A stretch of DNA of 64,000 bases, taken from NCBI RefSeq assembly GCF_016591715.1, contig NZ_AP024109.1, positions 5,084,001 to 5,148,000 on the forward strand. The letters run 5' to 3'. Numbering within the stretch: position 1 is the stretch's first letter; each line of letters begins with the position of its first letter. The translations under genes and the position numbers were made by a program. Below, piece after piece: positions 43,222 to 53,072 of this stretch. Under the pieces are notes generated by a model. The model saw nothing but the letters and a program-made list of their open reading frames with translations. It had not been told where the DNA came from and did no database searches. Source of the DNA: Mesorhizobium sp. J8 (GTDB lineage Bacteria > Pseudomonadota > Alphaproteobacteria > Rhizobiales > Rhizobiaceae).

Positions 43222-43974
43222 TTGCGGCCGGAGCCCGCCATAGACGACTTGCGCGCACGGATCGAAAAGATCGAGGGCCGGCGCCGACGCGCCAGGTCGG
43301 TGCTTCCTTTCGGGATCGCCGAGCTGGATGCACGGCTTCCGGGCGGAGGACTGGCGCTTGGCGCGCTGCATGAAATCGCGGGCGGCGGAAACGGCGCGAT
43401 CGATGGCGCGGCCGCGGCGCTGTTCGCCGGCGGTGTGGCGGCGCGCACGCGCGGCAAGGTCTTGTGGTGCATCACGCGGCCCGACCTGTTCGCTCCGGCG
43501 CTGGCGCAGGCCGGCCTGAAAGCGGATCGCGTCATCTATGTCGAAGCCGGCGACGACAAGACGATCCTAGCCTGCATGGAGGAAGGCATCCGGCATGGCG
43601 GCCTCGGCGCGGTTGTCGGTGAAGTCGCGCGGCTGACCATGACGGCCTCGCGGCGGCTGCAACTCGCCGCCGAAGAAGCCCACACGATCGGGATCGCGCT
43701 GCGGAGATGGCGACGGCAGACGGAGGCGGCCGATTTCGGCCAGCCGACGGCAGCCATGACCCGCTGGCGCATCTCGGTCCTGCCCTCGGCGCCGCTGCCT
43801 GTGCCGGGTGTCGGCCGGCACCGATGGCTCATCGAATTGATCCGCGCCCGCGCGGGTGACAGTGCCGATTTCGAATTGGAGGCGTGCGATGGCACGGGTC
43901 GTCTCGCTGTTCCTGCCGACCTGGCCGACCGACAGGGCGCGGCGCAAGGCCGGCAACGCAGCGCCGCCGGCTGA
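43222..43974 (+). CDS. imuA: ImuA, SOS mutasome component
   Basis: 250 residues from TTG 43222 with GGAGG 13 nt upstream. RecA-like ImuA protein: VLPFGIAELDARLPGGGLALGALHEIAG is the family N-terminus, and ARLTMTASRRLQLAAEEAHTIGIALRRWR a conserved middle segment. The classical ATP loop is degenerate, as in other ImuA proteins. It acts with ImuB and DnaE2 in damage-induced mutagenesis. It overlaps the imuB gene by 86 bp and has a LexA box upstream. Confidence 0.9.
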   Translation: MRPEPAIDDLRARIEKIEGRRRRARSVLPFGIAELDARLPGGGLALGALHEIAGGGNGAIDGAAAALFAGGVAARTRGKVLWCITRPDLFAPALAQAGLKADRVIYVEAGDDKTILACMEEGIRHGGLGAVVGEVARLTMTASRRLQLAAEEAHTIGIALRRWRRQTEAADFGQPTAAMTRWRISVLPSAPLPVPGVGRHRWLIELIRARAGDSADFELEACDGTGRLAVPADLADRQGAAQGRQRSAAG

Positions 43975-45409
43975 GGCCCCGCTCGTCCTGGTCGGTCGCG
44001 ACAAGAACAGGCGCGTGGTGCTCGCGGCCGATGCCGCAGCACTCGCCGCCGGCCTGCGCGCCGGCATGCCCGTGACGAAGGCGCAGGTGCTGGTGCCGGG
44101 CCTTGCGATCGAGGACGCCGACCAAGAAGCGGGTGCCGAAGCGCTCGAGCGGCTCGCCGTCTGGATGCTTCGATTTGCGCCGATCGTGGCGCCCGATCCG
44201 CCCGACGGGATCGTCATCGACACAACGGGCGCCGACCATCTCCGTGGCGGCGAGGCCGCCATGCTCGAGGGCATGGTCGGGCGTCTGGCGATGTCCGGCA
44301 TCGTCGCGCGCGCGGCGATCGCGGACAGCTGGGGCGCGGCGCATGCGCTGGCCCGGTATGGCGGCCAACACATGTTCATCGCGCCACCCGCCCACGGCCC
44401 ATCCATTCTGGAACCACTTGCGCTCGAGGCGCTGCGGATCGCGCCATGGACGGCGGCCGAACTGCGCATGCTCGGCTTCCAACGGATCGGCGATCTCCTG
44501 AAACAGCCGCGCGCACCGCTTGCCCTGCGCTTCGGCCCGGAGATCGGCCGCCGCATCGGCCAGGCTCTTGGCGATACAGCCGAACCTATCGACCCTGTCC
44601 GCCCGCCGGACATCGTCGAAGTCCGCCGTGCCTTCGCCGAGCCGATCGGCGCGGCCGAGACAATTGCGCACTACATCGGCAAGCTCGTCGCCCAGCTCTG
44701 CAAGGTAATGGAGCAGCGCGGCCTCGGCGCGCGCCGGCTCGATCTGATCTGCCATCGCGTCGACAGTCAGGCTCAGGCGGTCCGTGTCGGCATGGCGATG
44801 CCCGTCCGGGACGCCAAACGGCTCAGCCGGCTGCTTTGCGACAAGGTCGAGACCATCGCGCCGGGTTTCGGTATCGAGATGATGATCCTGGCGGCGACGG
44901 CGGCCGAACCCCTGGAGCGCAGCCAGGTCGTGAGCTCCCTCGTCGAGGAAACCGTGCCGGACGTGTCCGACCTCATCGATACGCTGATGAACCGCGTCGG
45001 CGAGCGCGCCGTCTACCGGCTTGCGCCCGTCGCCAGCGACGTGCCGGAGCGTTCGGTCAGCAAGATCCCGGCGATGGCGGCCGACACCGGCGCGGGCTGG
45101 CCCAGCCATTGGCCGCGGCCAGCCCGCCTGCTGCCGCAGCCGGACCCGGTCGAGACGGTGGCGCTGTTGCCCGACCATCCGCCGGTGTCCTTCACCTGGC
45201 GCGGAGTGCGCCGGCGCGTGAAGCGCGCGGACGGTCCGGAGCGGGTCTTCGGCGAATGGTGGAAGCGCGACGCCGAGGTGATGGCGGTGCGCGATTATTT
45301 CCGGGTCGAGGACGACGCCGGCGAGCGCTACTGGCTCTACCGCGCCGGCGACGGCGAGGATGCCGCGACGGGCACGCACCGGTGGTTCCTGCACGGGGTG
45401 TTCGGATGA
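43889..45409 (+). CDS. imuB: ImuB, Y-family polymerase-like hub of the mutasome
   Basis: 506 residues from ATG 43889 with TTGGAGG upstream. The N-terminus [19 protein letters not shown] lacks the catalytic DD of active Y-family polymerases, as expected for ImuB, which recruits DnaE2 and the beta clamp. It contains [26 protein letters not shown], and a C-terminal region ending [26 protein letters not shown]. The start lies inside imuA and the stop overlaps the dnaE2 ATG (ATGA). Confidence 0.93.
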   Translation: MARVVSLFLPTWPTDRARRKAGNAAPPAEAPLVLVGRDKNRRVVLAADAAALAAGLRAGMPVTKAQVLVPGLAIEDADQEAGAEALERLAVWMLRFAPIVAPDPPDGIVIDTTGADHLRGGEAAMLEGMVGRLAMSGIVARAAIADSWGAAHALARYGGQHMFIAPPAHGPSILEPLALEALRIAPWTAAELRMLGFQRIGDLLKQPRAPLALRFGPEIGRRIGQALGDTAEPIDPVRPPDIVEVRRAFAEPIGAAETIAHYIGKLVAQLCKVMEQRGLGARRLDLICHRVDSQAQAVRVGMAMPVRDAKRLSRLLCDKVETIAPGFGIEMMILAATAAEPLERSQVVSSLVEETVPDVSDLIDTLMNRVGERAVYRLAPVASDVPERSVSKIPAMAADTGAGWPSHWPRPARLLPQPDPVETVALLPDHPPVSFTWRGVRRRVKRADGPERVFGEWWKRDAEVMAVRDYFRVEDDAGERYWLYRAGDGEDAATGTHRWFLHGVFG

Positions 45410-48400
45410 ACGAGGCGCGTTATGCCGAGCTGCAGGTCACCTCGCATTTCAGCTTCCTGCGCGGCGCCTCCTCTGCCGAGGAGCTGTTTTCGCAGGCGGC
45501 CCTTCTCGGTGTCGAGGCGCTCGCCGTCGTCGACCGCAACAGCCTCGCCGGCATCGTCCGCGCCCACGAGGCGGCCAGGACAACGAGCGTGCGCCTCATC
45601 GTCGGTTGCCGCCTCGACCTCACCGATGGCACGTCGCTGCTCGCCTACCCGACCGACCGTGACGCCTATTCCCGGCTCTGCCGGCTGCTCTCGCTCGGCA
45701 AGGCCCGGGCCGGAAAGGCGAAATGCCATCTCGAATGGAGCGATGTCGTTGCCTATGGCGACGGCCTCATCGCCGTGCTCCTGCCCGACATGGCCGATGA
45801 GATCCTGGCGCTGCGCCTGAGACATCTACGCGAGGCATTCGGCGACCGCGCCTACATGGCGCTGACGCTCAGGCGCCGGCCCAACGACCAGCTTCGCATC
45901 CACGAGCTGGCCATGCTTGCCTGGAAGATGAAGGTGCCGTGCGTCGTCACCAACGACGTGCTCTTCCATGAGCCGGGCCGCCGCATGCTGCAGGACGTCG
46001 TGACCGCGATCCGGCACAATGTCACCATCGACGCGCTCGGCGAGCGCCGCGAGCGGCATGCCGACCGGTACCTCAAGCCGCCTCAGGAAATGCACCGGCT
46101 TTTTGCACGCTACCCGGAAGCGCTGGCGCGCACGATCGAGATCGCCGACCGCTGCCGGTTCTCTCTCGGCGAGCTAGCCTACCAATATCCGGAGGAGCGC
46201 GACGATCCTTCGCTGACACCGCAGCAGGCGCTCGAAAAGCTGACATGGCAGGGCGCCGCGACGCGCTACCCGGAAGGCATGCCGGACAGTGTCGCCCGCT
46301 CGCTGCGTCACGAATTGCGGCTGATCGAGAAGCTCGGTTATGCACCCTATTTCCTGACCGTGAATTCGATCGTGCGCTTCGCGCGCTCGAAGGACATTCT
46401 TTGCCAGGGCCGCGGCTCCGCCGCCAATTCGGCGGTCTGCTACGTGCTCGGCATCACCTCGATCGATCCCGGCCGCAACGATCTTCTGTTCGAGCGTTTC
46501 GTCTCCGAGGAGCGTCGCGAGCCGCCCGACATCGACGTCGATTTCGAGCATGAGCGGCGCGAGATCGTCATGCAGTGGGTGTTCGACACCTATGGACGCG
46601 ACCACGCGGCGTTGTGTTCGACGGTGGTGCGCTACCGCACCAAGGGCGCGCTGCGCGACGTCGGCAAGGCGCTCGGCCTGCCGGAGGACCTCATCCGCAC
46701 GCTCTCCGGCCAGGTCTGGGGCTGGTCCGAAGAGGGCGTCGAGGAGCGGCATGTCGAGGAACTCAATCTCAACCTTGCCGATCGCCGGCTGCGACTGACG
46801 CTCGACCTGGCGCGTCAGCTGATGGGCGCGCCGCGTCACCTCAGCCAGCACCCGGGCGGCTTCGTGCTCACCCATGACCGTCTCGACGATCTGGTGCCGA
46901 TCGAGCCGGCAAGCATGAAGGATCGTCAGGTGATCGAATGGGACAAGGACGACATCGACGCGCTCAAATTCATGAAGGTCGACGTGCTGGCGCTCGGCAT
47001 GCTGACCTGCATGAAGAAAGGCCTCGATCTCCTCGCAGAGTGCAAGGACATACGCCTCGACCTTGCCACCATACCGGCGGAGGATCCGCGCACCTACGCC
47101 ATGATCAGGAAAGCCGATACGCTCGGCACCTTCCAGATCGAGAGCCGGGCGCAGATGTCGATGCTGCCGCGGCTGAAGCCAAGGACTTTTTACGATCTCG
47201 TGGTGCAGGTCGCGATCGTGCGCCCCGGGCCGATCCAGGGTGACATGGTCCACCCCTATCTGCGCCGCCGGGAAGGCATCGAGCCGGTGCACTACCCAAG
47301 GCCGGAGCTCGAGAAGGTGCTCGGCAAGACGCTCGGCGTGCCGCTGTTCCAGGAGCAGGCGATGCGGGTTGCCATCGAATGCGCGGGCTTCACGCCGGGC
47401 GAAGCGGACATGCTTCGCAAATCGATGGCCACCTTCAAGTTCACCGGCGGCGTTTCGTCGTTCAAGACGAAGCTGATCGACGGGATGATGGACAATGGCT
47501 ATGAGCGCGCCTTCGCCGAGCAGACCTTCAAACAGCTCGAAGGCTTCGGCTCCTACGGTTTTCCGGAAAGCCACGCCGCTTCCTTCGCGCTGATCGCCTA
47601 TGCCTCGGCCTGGCTCAAATGCTGGCACCCGGATGTCTTCTGCGCGGCGCTGTTGAACAGCCAGCCGATGGGCTTCTACGCGCCGGCGCAGATCGTACGC
47701 GACGCCGCCGCGCACGGGATCGAGATCCGGCCGGCTTGCGTCAACGCCTCGCGCTGGGACTGCACGCTGGAGCCTATTTCCGATGGCGGACATTTCGCCG
47801 TCCGGCTGGGCTTGCGCATGGTGCGCGGCCTCGCAAATGCCCATGCAAGCACGATCATCGCCACGCGCTCCGACCAGCCCTTCGCCTCGGTCGACGATCT
47901 GTGGCGGCGCGCCGGCGTGCCGCAGGCAGCACTTGTCCAGCTCGCCGAGGCGGACGCGTTCCGGCCAGGACTTGGTCTTCCGCGTCGCGAGGCGCTTTGG
48001 GCGATCAAGGCGCTGCGCGACGAGCCCTTGCCCCTGTTCGCGGCTGCATCGGCCCGTGAAGCGGAGCAGGTGCCGGAGATCCACGAACCGGCGGTGGCGC
48101 TTCGGCCGATGACGGCCGGCGGCGAGGTCGTGGAAGACTACCGCCATATCGGCCTGACGCTGCGCAGCCATCCGATCTCTTTCCTGCGCGACCACCTTCG
48201 CCGTCGCCGCATTGTCTCCTGCGCCGAGGCGATGGAGACGCGCGATGGCCGCTGGCTGGAAACGGCAGGCATAGTGCTCGTCAGGCAGCGCCCGGGCTCG
48301 GCCAAGGGCGTCATGTTCATCACCCTTGAGGACGAGACCGGGATCGCGAACCTCGTCGTCTGGCCGAAAGTGTTCGAGCAGCACAGGCGGACCGTTCTGT

Positions 48401-48678
48401 CGGCGGGCATGATCGCCGTAAAGGGCCGGATCCAGCGCGAGGGCGAAGTGGTCCACCTCGTGGCTCGCAAGATCAGCGATCTGTCAGCCGAGCTCGCCAG
48501 CGTCGGCGAACGGGAGGGCAGCTTTCCCGTGCCGCACGGCCGCGGCGACCAGGTGCGCAATGGCGGCTCGGGACCCGATCCGCGCGAGCTGCCGCCCAAG
48601 GGGCTGCGCAGCCGCGATATCTACATACCCGACCTCCACATCGACAACATCAAGGTCAAGCCCCGGGATTTCAGGTGA
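45406..48678 (+). CDS. dnaE2: DnaE2, error-prone DNA polymerase III alpha homologue
   Basis: 1090 residues. N-terminal PHP domain starts [22 protein letters not shown]. The polymerase core shows [44 protein letters not shown] with catalytic aspartates, and [20 protein letters not shown] [16 protein letters not shown]-terminal OB-type region follows ([21 protein letters not shown]). DnaE2 performs mutagenic lesion bypass with ImuA and ImuB. ATG 45406 overlaps the imuB stop, so the three genes form one LexA-controlled operon. Confidence 0.96.
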   Translation: MNEARYAELQVTSHFSFLRGASSAEELFSQAALLGVEALAVVDRNSLAGIVRAHEAARTTSVRLIVGCRLDLTDGTSLLAYPTDRDAYSRLCRLLSLGKARAGKAKCHLEWSDVVAYGDGLIAVLLPDMADEILALRLRHLREAFGDRAYMALTLRRRPNDQLRIHELAMLAWKMKVPCVVTNDVLFHEPGRRMLQDVVTAIRHNVTIDALGERRERHADRYLKPPQEMHRLFARYPEALARTIEIADRCRFSLGELAYQYPEERDDPSLTPQQALEKLTWQGAATRYPEGMPDSVARSLRHELRLIEKLGYAPYFLTVNSIVRFARSKDILCQGRGSAANSAVCYVLGITSIDPGRNDLLFERFVSEERREPPDIDVDFEHERREIVMQWVFDTYGRDHAALCSTVVRYRTKGALRDVGKALGLPEDLIRTLSGQVWGWSEEGVEERHVEELNLNLADRRLRLTLDLARQLMGAPRHLSQHPGGFVLTHDRLDDLVPIEPASMKDRQVIEWDKDDIDALKFMKVDVLALGMLTCMKKGLDLLAECKDIRLDLATIPAEDPRTYAMIRKADTLGTFQIESRAQMSMLPRLKPRTFYDLVVQVAIVRPGPIQGDMVHPYLRRREGIEPVHYPRPELEKVLGKTLGVPLFQEQAMRVAIECAGFTPGEADMLRKSMATFKFTGGVSSFKTKLIDGMMDNGYERAFAEQTFKQLEGFGSYGFPESHAASFALIAYASAWLKCWHPDVFCAALLNSQPMGFYAPAQIVRDAAAHGIEIRPACVNASRWDCTLEPISDGGHFAVRLGLRMVRGLANAHASTIIATRSDQPFASVDDLWRRAGVPQAALVQLAEADAFRPGLGLPRREALWAIKALRDEPLPLFAAASAREAEQVPEIHEPAVALRPMTAGGEVVEDYRHIGLTLRSHPISFLRDHLRRRRIVSCAEAMETRDGRWLETAGIVLVRQRPGSAKGVMFITLEDETGIANLVVWPKVFEQHRRTVLSAGMIAVKGRIQREGEVVHLVARKISDLSAELASVGEREGSFPVPHGRGDQVRNGGSGPDPRELPPKGLRSRDIYIPDLHIDNIKVKPRDFR

Positions 48679-48774
48679 AACGCCGAATTTCTTGCCCGGC
48701 TCAGGATCGCAAGACGACCCAAAGCGTTAGAAGTCGAACGTCGTGACCGGGCGGCGATCGAACAGGAGACGATA

Positions 48775-48960
48775 ATGGCAGACGACAAATCGAAGCGAGG
48801 CGCCGCAGACCGTCGGCAGGTCTCCGGCGGTGAAGGCTACGAGGTCAATTATTTCGCCCGCAAGCACGGCATCAGCAGAGAGCAGGCCGAAGCCCTGATC
48901 AAGCGGGTCGGCAACGACCGCGACAAGCTCAATGCCGCCGCGGAGAAGCTGAAGAAATAG
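48775..48960 (+). CDS. DUF3606 small protein
   Basis: 61 residues: YEVNYFARKHGISREQAEALIKRVGNDRDKLNAAAEKLK defines DUF3606. The N-terminus is charged. CAGGAGACGATA precedes ATG 48775. Such proteins are common near DNA-repair and stress genes in rhizobia and have no known function. It stands between dnaE2 and ligD. Confidence 0.88.
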   Translation: MADDKSKRGAADRRQVSGGEGYEVNYFARKHGISREQAEALIKRVGNDRDKLNAAAEKLKK

Positions 48961-49015
48961 GCCGCGGACTACGAATGGCGCATCGGGCAGTTGGGTTGTG
49001 TTTGAGTGAGGTCAG

Positions 49016-50926
49016 GTGAGCAAGTCAGCTTTGCGTCGCCCCAGCACCCGAGGATCTTCAACGCCCCTTGCGAAGCCAGCCTCGCGCGGCGCAGCCAAAC
49101 TCGCGCCGCCCGCGTTCCGGCCGCTCCAGCTTGCAAAACTGGTGGACACGGTTCCTCCTGGCGACCGCTGGATCCACGAAATGAAATATGATGGCTACCG
49201 CATTCTCGTCGCCGTGGGCGGTGGCGAGGCGCGCGCCTATACGCGCTCCGGCCTGGACTGGTCCGGCCGTTTTCCGTCCATTTTGGCGGAGGCGCGCAAG
49301 CTCAAGGTTCGCTCCGCCCTGATCGACGGAGAGGCGGTGGTCATGGATGCGGAGGGCCGATCCAGCTTCCAGGCGCTGCAGAACGCATTGAAGGGCGCTC
49401 CCGCGAGCATCGATTTTTATGCCTTCGACCTGCTCCAGCTCGACGGGGAAGACCTGACAAGGTTGCCGCTCCTGCAGCGCAAGCAGAAACTGGAGAAAAT
49501 CCTGCCGGCGAAGCACCCCGTCCTGCGCTACTCCGATCATATCCAGGGCCGCGGGGAAGAGTTGCTGAACCGCTTCTGCGACGCCGGCCTGGAGGGGGTG
49601 ATCTCGAAGCTCGCGGATTCGGCCTATGTCGGCGCCCGCGATGGAAGCTGGCTGAAGATCAAGTGCATCAAGCGTCAGGAATTCGTGCTCGTCGGCTGGA
49701 CGCCGTCAGACAAGGATCGCGCGTTTCGATCGCTAATCCTCGGCGTCCATGACGGCGGAAAGCTGCGCTACGCCGGCAAGGTCGGGACCGGTTTCGATGC
49801 CGCCGGGATGGCCCGGCTCATGCAGACCATGGCGCCGCTGGAGCAGAAGGCGGCAACGGTCGAGGCGCCGCGTGCGGAGGTCCGCGGCGCGCACTGGCTG
49901 CGTCCCAGGCTTGTCGCCGAAATCGCCTTCACCGAGATGACCAATGAAGGGACACTGCGCCATCCAAGCTATCTCGGCCTGCGCGACGACAAGAAGCCGG
50001 AAGCGGTCGTGCTCGAGACGGAACACCGCACGGCGACCCTGCCGCCGCCGGCGACAAGCGCGGTCGCGATCAGCAATCGCGGCCGCGTGATCTACCCCGA
50101 ATCCAACATCACCAAGGGCGAGCTTGCCGATCATTATTCCGACGTCGCCGCGATCATGCTTCCCTGGGCCGCCAGCAGACCGATCAGCCTGGTCCGCTGC
50201 CCGCAGGGGCGGGCGAAGAAATGTTTTTTTCAGAAGCATGACGCGGGCAGCTTCGGCGACAAGGTCCATCACGTGGGGATCACTGAAAAGGACGGCCATG
50301 AGGAGCCCTATCTTTACGTCGACGATGCCGAGGGGCTTCTAACCTGTGTCCAGATGGGAACGATCGAGTTCCACGGATGGGGAGCGCGTATCGAAGACGT
50401 CGAGAAGGCCGACCGCCTCGTGTTCGACCTCGACCCCGACGAGGGACTGGATTTCGAGGCGGTCCGCGCTGCTGCATTCCAGTTCCGGGATATTCTGAAA
50501 TCCATCGGCTTGACCACCTTCCCGATGCTGACGGGCGGCAAGGGCGTGCATGTGATCGCCCCGCTCACGCCGCGAGCCGAATGGCCGGAGGTAAAGGCCT
50601 TCGCCTCCGGGCTTGCTCAGGCGGTCGCGCATAGCGACCCCAGCCACTTCACGGCGGTGATGTCGAAGGCCAAACGCAAGGGGCGGATTTTCGTCGACTA
50701 CCTGCGCAACCAGCGCGGCGCCACGGCGATCATGCCTTATAGCGCCAGGTCGCGGCCGGGCGCCCCGGTCGCAGCACCTGTCACCTGGGCGGAGATGAAG
50801 ACGATCGATGCGCCCTCGCATTTTCATGTCGGCGACGCGCCCGAGTTGAAGAAGCGCGCCGCATCGAAGGCCCTCGCGGACTGGGGCCGGGCCGATCAGT
50901 TCCTGCCGGACCTCATGAAGCCATGA
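49016..50926 (+). CDS. ligD: ATP-dependent DNA ligase D, second copy
   Basis: 636 residues from GTG 49016. Adenylated Lys57 in HEMKYDGYRILV, then EAVVMD, FYAFDLLQLDG, EGVISKL and SWLKIKC; the polymerase domain has LVFDLDPDEG and LTGGKGVHVIAPL. Domain order ligase-then-polymerase, no phosphoesterase domain, as in the copy at 13519. The two proteins differ over most of their length, so they are not a recent duplication. The stop overlaps the start of the exonuclease III gene. No ku gene is visible. Confidence 0.94.
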   Translation: MSKSALRRPSTRGSSTPLAKPASRGAAKLAPPAFRPLQLAKLVDTVPPGDRWIHEMKYDGYRILVAVGGGEARAYTRSGLDWSGRFPSILAEARKLKVRSALIDGEAVVMDAEGRSSFQALQNALKGAPASIDFYAFDLLQLDGEDLTRLPLLQRKQKLEKILPAKHPVLRYSDHIQGRGEELLNRFCDAGLEGVISKLADSAYVGARDGSWLKIKCIKRQEFVLVGWTPSDKDRAFRSLILGVHDGGKLRYAGKVGTGFDAAGMARLMQTMAPLEQKAATVEAPRAEVRGAHWLRPRLVAEIAFTEMTNEGTLRHPSYLGLRDDKKPEAVVLETEHRTATLPPPATSAVAISNRGRVIYPESNITKGELADHYSDVAAIMLPWAASRPISLVRCPQGRAKKCFFQKHDAGSFGDKVHHVGITEKDGHEEPYLYVDDAEGLLTCVQMGTIEFHGWGARIEDVEKADRLVFDLDPDEGLDFEAVRAAAFQFRDILKSIGLTTFPMLTGGKGVHVIAPLTPRAEWPEVKAFASGLAQAVAHSDPSHFTAVMSKAKRKGRIFVDYLRNQRGATAIMPYSARSRPGAPVAAPVTWAEMKTIDAPSHFHVGDAPELKKRAASKALADWGRADQFLPDLMKP

Positions 50927-51753
50927 GGATCGCCACCTACAACGTCAACGGCGTCAATGGCCGCCTGCCGGTGCTGCTGCGCTGGCTTAAAGAGGCAGCG
51001 CCGGACATTGCCTGTCTCCAGGAACTCAAGGCGCCGCAGGAGAAGTTCCCGGAAGGGCCGATCCGCGACCTCGGCTATGACGTGGTCTGGCATGGCCAGA
51101 AAAGCTGGAACGGCGTCGCGATCCTGAGCCGGGTCGGCAACATCCACGAAACGCGGCGCGGCCTCCCCGGCGACCCCGATGACAGCCATAGCCGCTACAT
51201 CGAAGCAGCAGTCAATGGCATCCTGATCGGATGCCTTTATCTTCCCAATGGCAATCCAAGGCCAGGCCCGAAATTCGACTACAAGCTGCGTTGGTTCGAC
51301 CGCCTCATCGACCACGCAGCCGAACTCGTGGCGTCCAGACAGCCGGTGGTGCTGGCAGGCGATTTCAACGTCATGCCGACCGAACTCGATGTCTACAAGC
51401 CCGAGCGCTGGCTGGACGATGCTCTGTTCGCGCCCGAGGCGCGCGCCGCTTACGCGACGCTGCTCAAACAAGGCTGGACCGACGCACTGCGCGCGCGTCA
51501 TCCCGGCGAGAAGATCTACACGTTCTGGGATTATTTCCGCAACGCCTTCGGCCGCAACGCAGGCCTGCGCATCGACCACCTTCTCGTGAGCCCGTCGCTC
51601 AGGAAGCGGCTGATCGATGCCCAGGTCGACGGCGAAGTGCGCGGCTGGGAAAAGAGCAGCGATCACGCGCCGGTCTGGATCGAGCTCTCGCAAAAGTCAG
51701 CGCCTCGCGGCCGTTCAATGCCTGACGAACGAAGCAGCCCCAGGAGCGGCTAA
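50923..51753 (+). CDS. xthA: Exonuclease III / AP endonuclease family protein
   Basis: 276 residues. Catalytic motifs are MRIATYNVNGVNGRLP (Asn), CLQELKAP (Glu metal ligand), GCLYLPNGNP, LAGDFNVMPTELD (Asp/Asn) and the C-terminal RIDHLLVSP and KSSDHAPVWIEL (His). It cuts at abasic sites and trims 3' ends. ATG 50923 overlaps the ligD stop (ATGA), so ligase and nuclease are coupled, an end-processing pair. The last 25 residues are a low-complexity tail. Confidence 0.94.
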   Translation: MRIATYNVNGVNGRLPVLLRWLKEAAPDIACLQELKAPQEKFPEGPIRDLGYDVVWHGQKSWNGVAILSRVGNIHETRRGLPGDPDDSHSRYIEAAVNGILIGCLYLPNGNPRPGPKFDYKLRWFDRLIDHAAELVASRQPVVLAGDFNVMPTELDVYKPERWLDDALFAPEARAAYATLLKQGWTDALRARHPGEKIYTFWDYFRNAFGRNAGLRIDHLLVSPSLRKRLIDAQVDGEVRGWEKSSDHAPVWIELSQKSAPRGRSMPDERSSPRSG

Positions 51754-51874
51754 GCGTCGGTTGCTCGCCAATGATGAAACCGTCACGATGTTTAGCTGCG
51801 GCGTCGACAGGCTTCGTACGTCTAAAATGCCTACGCCCGTGTCGCGGCCGCATTCAGCAGCGCACCGCCTCGCT

Positions 51875-52465
51875 TCACCCGACCTGCTCCACGAGCAGCG
51901 TCCCCGGCTGAAGCGGCTTGATCAGCGATTTGGCGGATACCGACGGATCAAGCCAGCTCGCCCAATCCTTGCGCTCCAGGATCACGATCTGCCGATCGTG
52001 ATACGGCGCGATATCGGGACCGGGTTCCATCGTGAGCATGGTGAGCGCTTCCCCGACATCATCGGCGTCGCGCCAAATCCCGGCGATGCAGAAGATCGGC
52101 TCGTCGCGCTTGGTGAAGAGCCACTTGTCCTTGCGCTTTTTGCCCTTGTCTGTCGGTTCGGTGAATTCGTAAAATCCATCGGCTGGTATCAGGCAGCGGT
52201 TCGAGGCGAACTCGCGACCGTCCGAGCGGAAGTTGTAGACCGGCCTCTTGTTCGGTCCAGGCCAGCTCCACCGGCGCTGAACAAGGTCACCCTCGCCGAC
52301 CGCTCCGTCAACCGGGCAGATGATCGGCCCGATGTCGGTTATCTTGATGTCCTCGCGCGCCTGGAGGTTCGGCGCTCCTTCACTGAAGCGGATCTTGATC
52401 TTGAGATCGGCGAAGTCCTCCACGATCGAGGCGACATCCACCATCAGCCGATAATCATTGCACAT
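51875..52465 (-). CDS. SRAP/YedK-family protein (HMCES-like), catalytic residues present
   Basis: 196 residues starting MCNDYRL, so the catalytic Cys2 is in place. Further SRAP residues are RWSWPGPNK, SNRCLIPADGFYEF (Asn and Glu) and PYHDRQIVIL (His). The family crosslinks covalently to abasic sites in single-stranded DNA. The start is 36 bp from a LexA box (52502-52516) shared with the divergent SRAP gene, so it is damage inducible. Confidence 0.92.
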   Translation of the reverse strand: MCNDYRLMVDVASIVEDFADLKIKIRFSEGAPNLQAREDIKITDIGPIICPVDGAVGEGDLVQRRWSWPGPNKRPVYNFRSDGREFASNRCLIPADGFYEFTEPTDKGKKRKDKWLFTKRDEPIFCIAGIWRDADDVGEALTMLTMEPGPDIAPYHDRQIVILERKDWASWLDPSVSAKSLIKPLQPGTLLVEQVG

Positions 52466-52501
52466 GTCTCACCTGTCTCTGCGGCATTGCGCGGCGGCTT
52501 C

Positions 52502-52516
52502 GTTCCTGTTATGTTC
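52502..52516. promoter_or_regulatory. LexA (SOS) box between the two SRAP genes
   Basis: GTTCCTGTTATGTTC, a perfect GTTC-N7-GTTC, within the 59-bp divergent intergenic region, 8 bp before the plus-strand SRAP start. Confidence 0.85.
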
Positions 52517-52524
52517 TTTTGGCT

Positions 52525-53031
52525 ATGGGCGCAACAGTTTTCGATTCCGACAGCCCGCTCGACGAGCCCCGCGTCATCATAAGGCGCTACGGCGGCGATG
52601 TTGAGATGCTCAAGCTGCCGTGGGGACTTCAACCGAAGGAAGCAGGCGGGCGCCCCTTCACCGTGGTGCGCGCGGAGGACCGATCGTTCCCGACCCATCG
52701 CTGCCTCGTGCCGGCGTCCGAATTCCGGCACCGAAGCCAGGGGAAGAACTACAGCTTTCGCCTCGCCGACGATGACTGGTTCTATTTCGCCGGCATCTGG
52801 CGGCCGGCGAGCCGCGATTGGCCGGAAGCCTACGCGATCCTGACGATCGAGGCCAATGACGACATCGCGCCCTACCATGATCGCCAGATGGCGGTGCTGC
52901 GCCGAGACCAGCGCTCGGCCTGGCTGGACATGACGCGTCCCGAACACGAAGTGCTTCGTCCCCTTCCCAAGGACAGTTTCCGGATTTCCCGCCTCCATCA
53001 GGGCCGCGCGCAGGCTGAATTCGCGATCTGA
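52525..53031 (+). CDS. SRAP-family protein lacking the N-terminal catalytic Cys
   Basis: 168 residues from ATG 52525. The SRAP fold is evident (RRYGGDVEMLKLPWGLQP, THRCLVPASEFRHRS, YFAGIWRPASRDW, APYHDRQMAVLRRD). The protein starts MGATVFDSD, with no Cys at position 2, and the Asn of SNRCLIPA is His. The catalytic pair needed for thiazolidine linkage to abasic DNA therefore seems lost, while PYHDRQ is kept. No in-frame upstream start gives a Met-Cys. It may bind DNA without crosslinking or work with the intact neighbour. It shares the LexA box. Confidence 0.85.
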   Translation: MGATVFDSDSPLDEPRVIIRRYGGDVEMLKLPWGLQPKEAGGRPFTVVRAEDRSFPTHRCLVPASEFRHRSQGKNYSFRLADDDWFYFAGIWRPASRDWPEAYAILTIEANDDIAPYHDRQMAVLRRDQRSAWLDMTRPEHEVLRPLPKDSFRISRLHQGRAQAEFAI

Positions 53032-53072
53032 GCGTTGTAGATCCTGCAGCACGAAGCACATATCGTGGCGAA

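Noticed and set aside
43829..45394. Long open frame on the minus strand opposite imuB (521 codons), and another opposite dnaE2 (760 codons)
   Set aside because: Both are mirror frames of high-GC coding genes; composition is Arg/His/Asp-rich without domains and the plus-strand proteins are clearly real.
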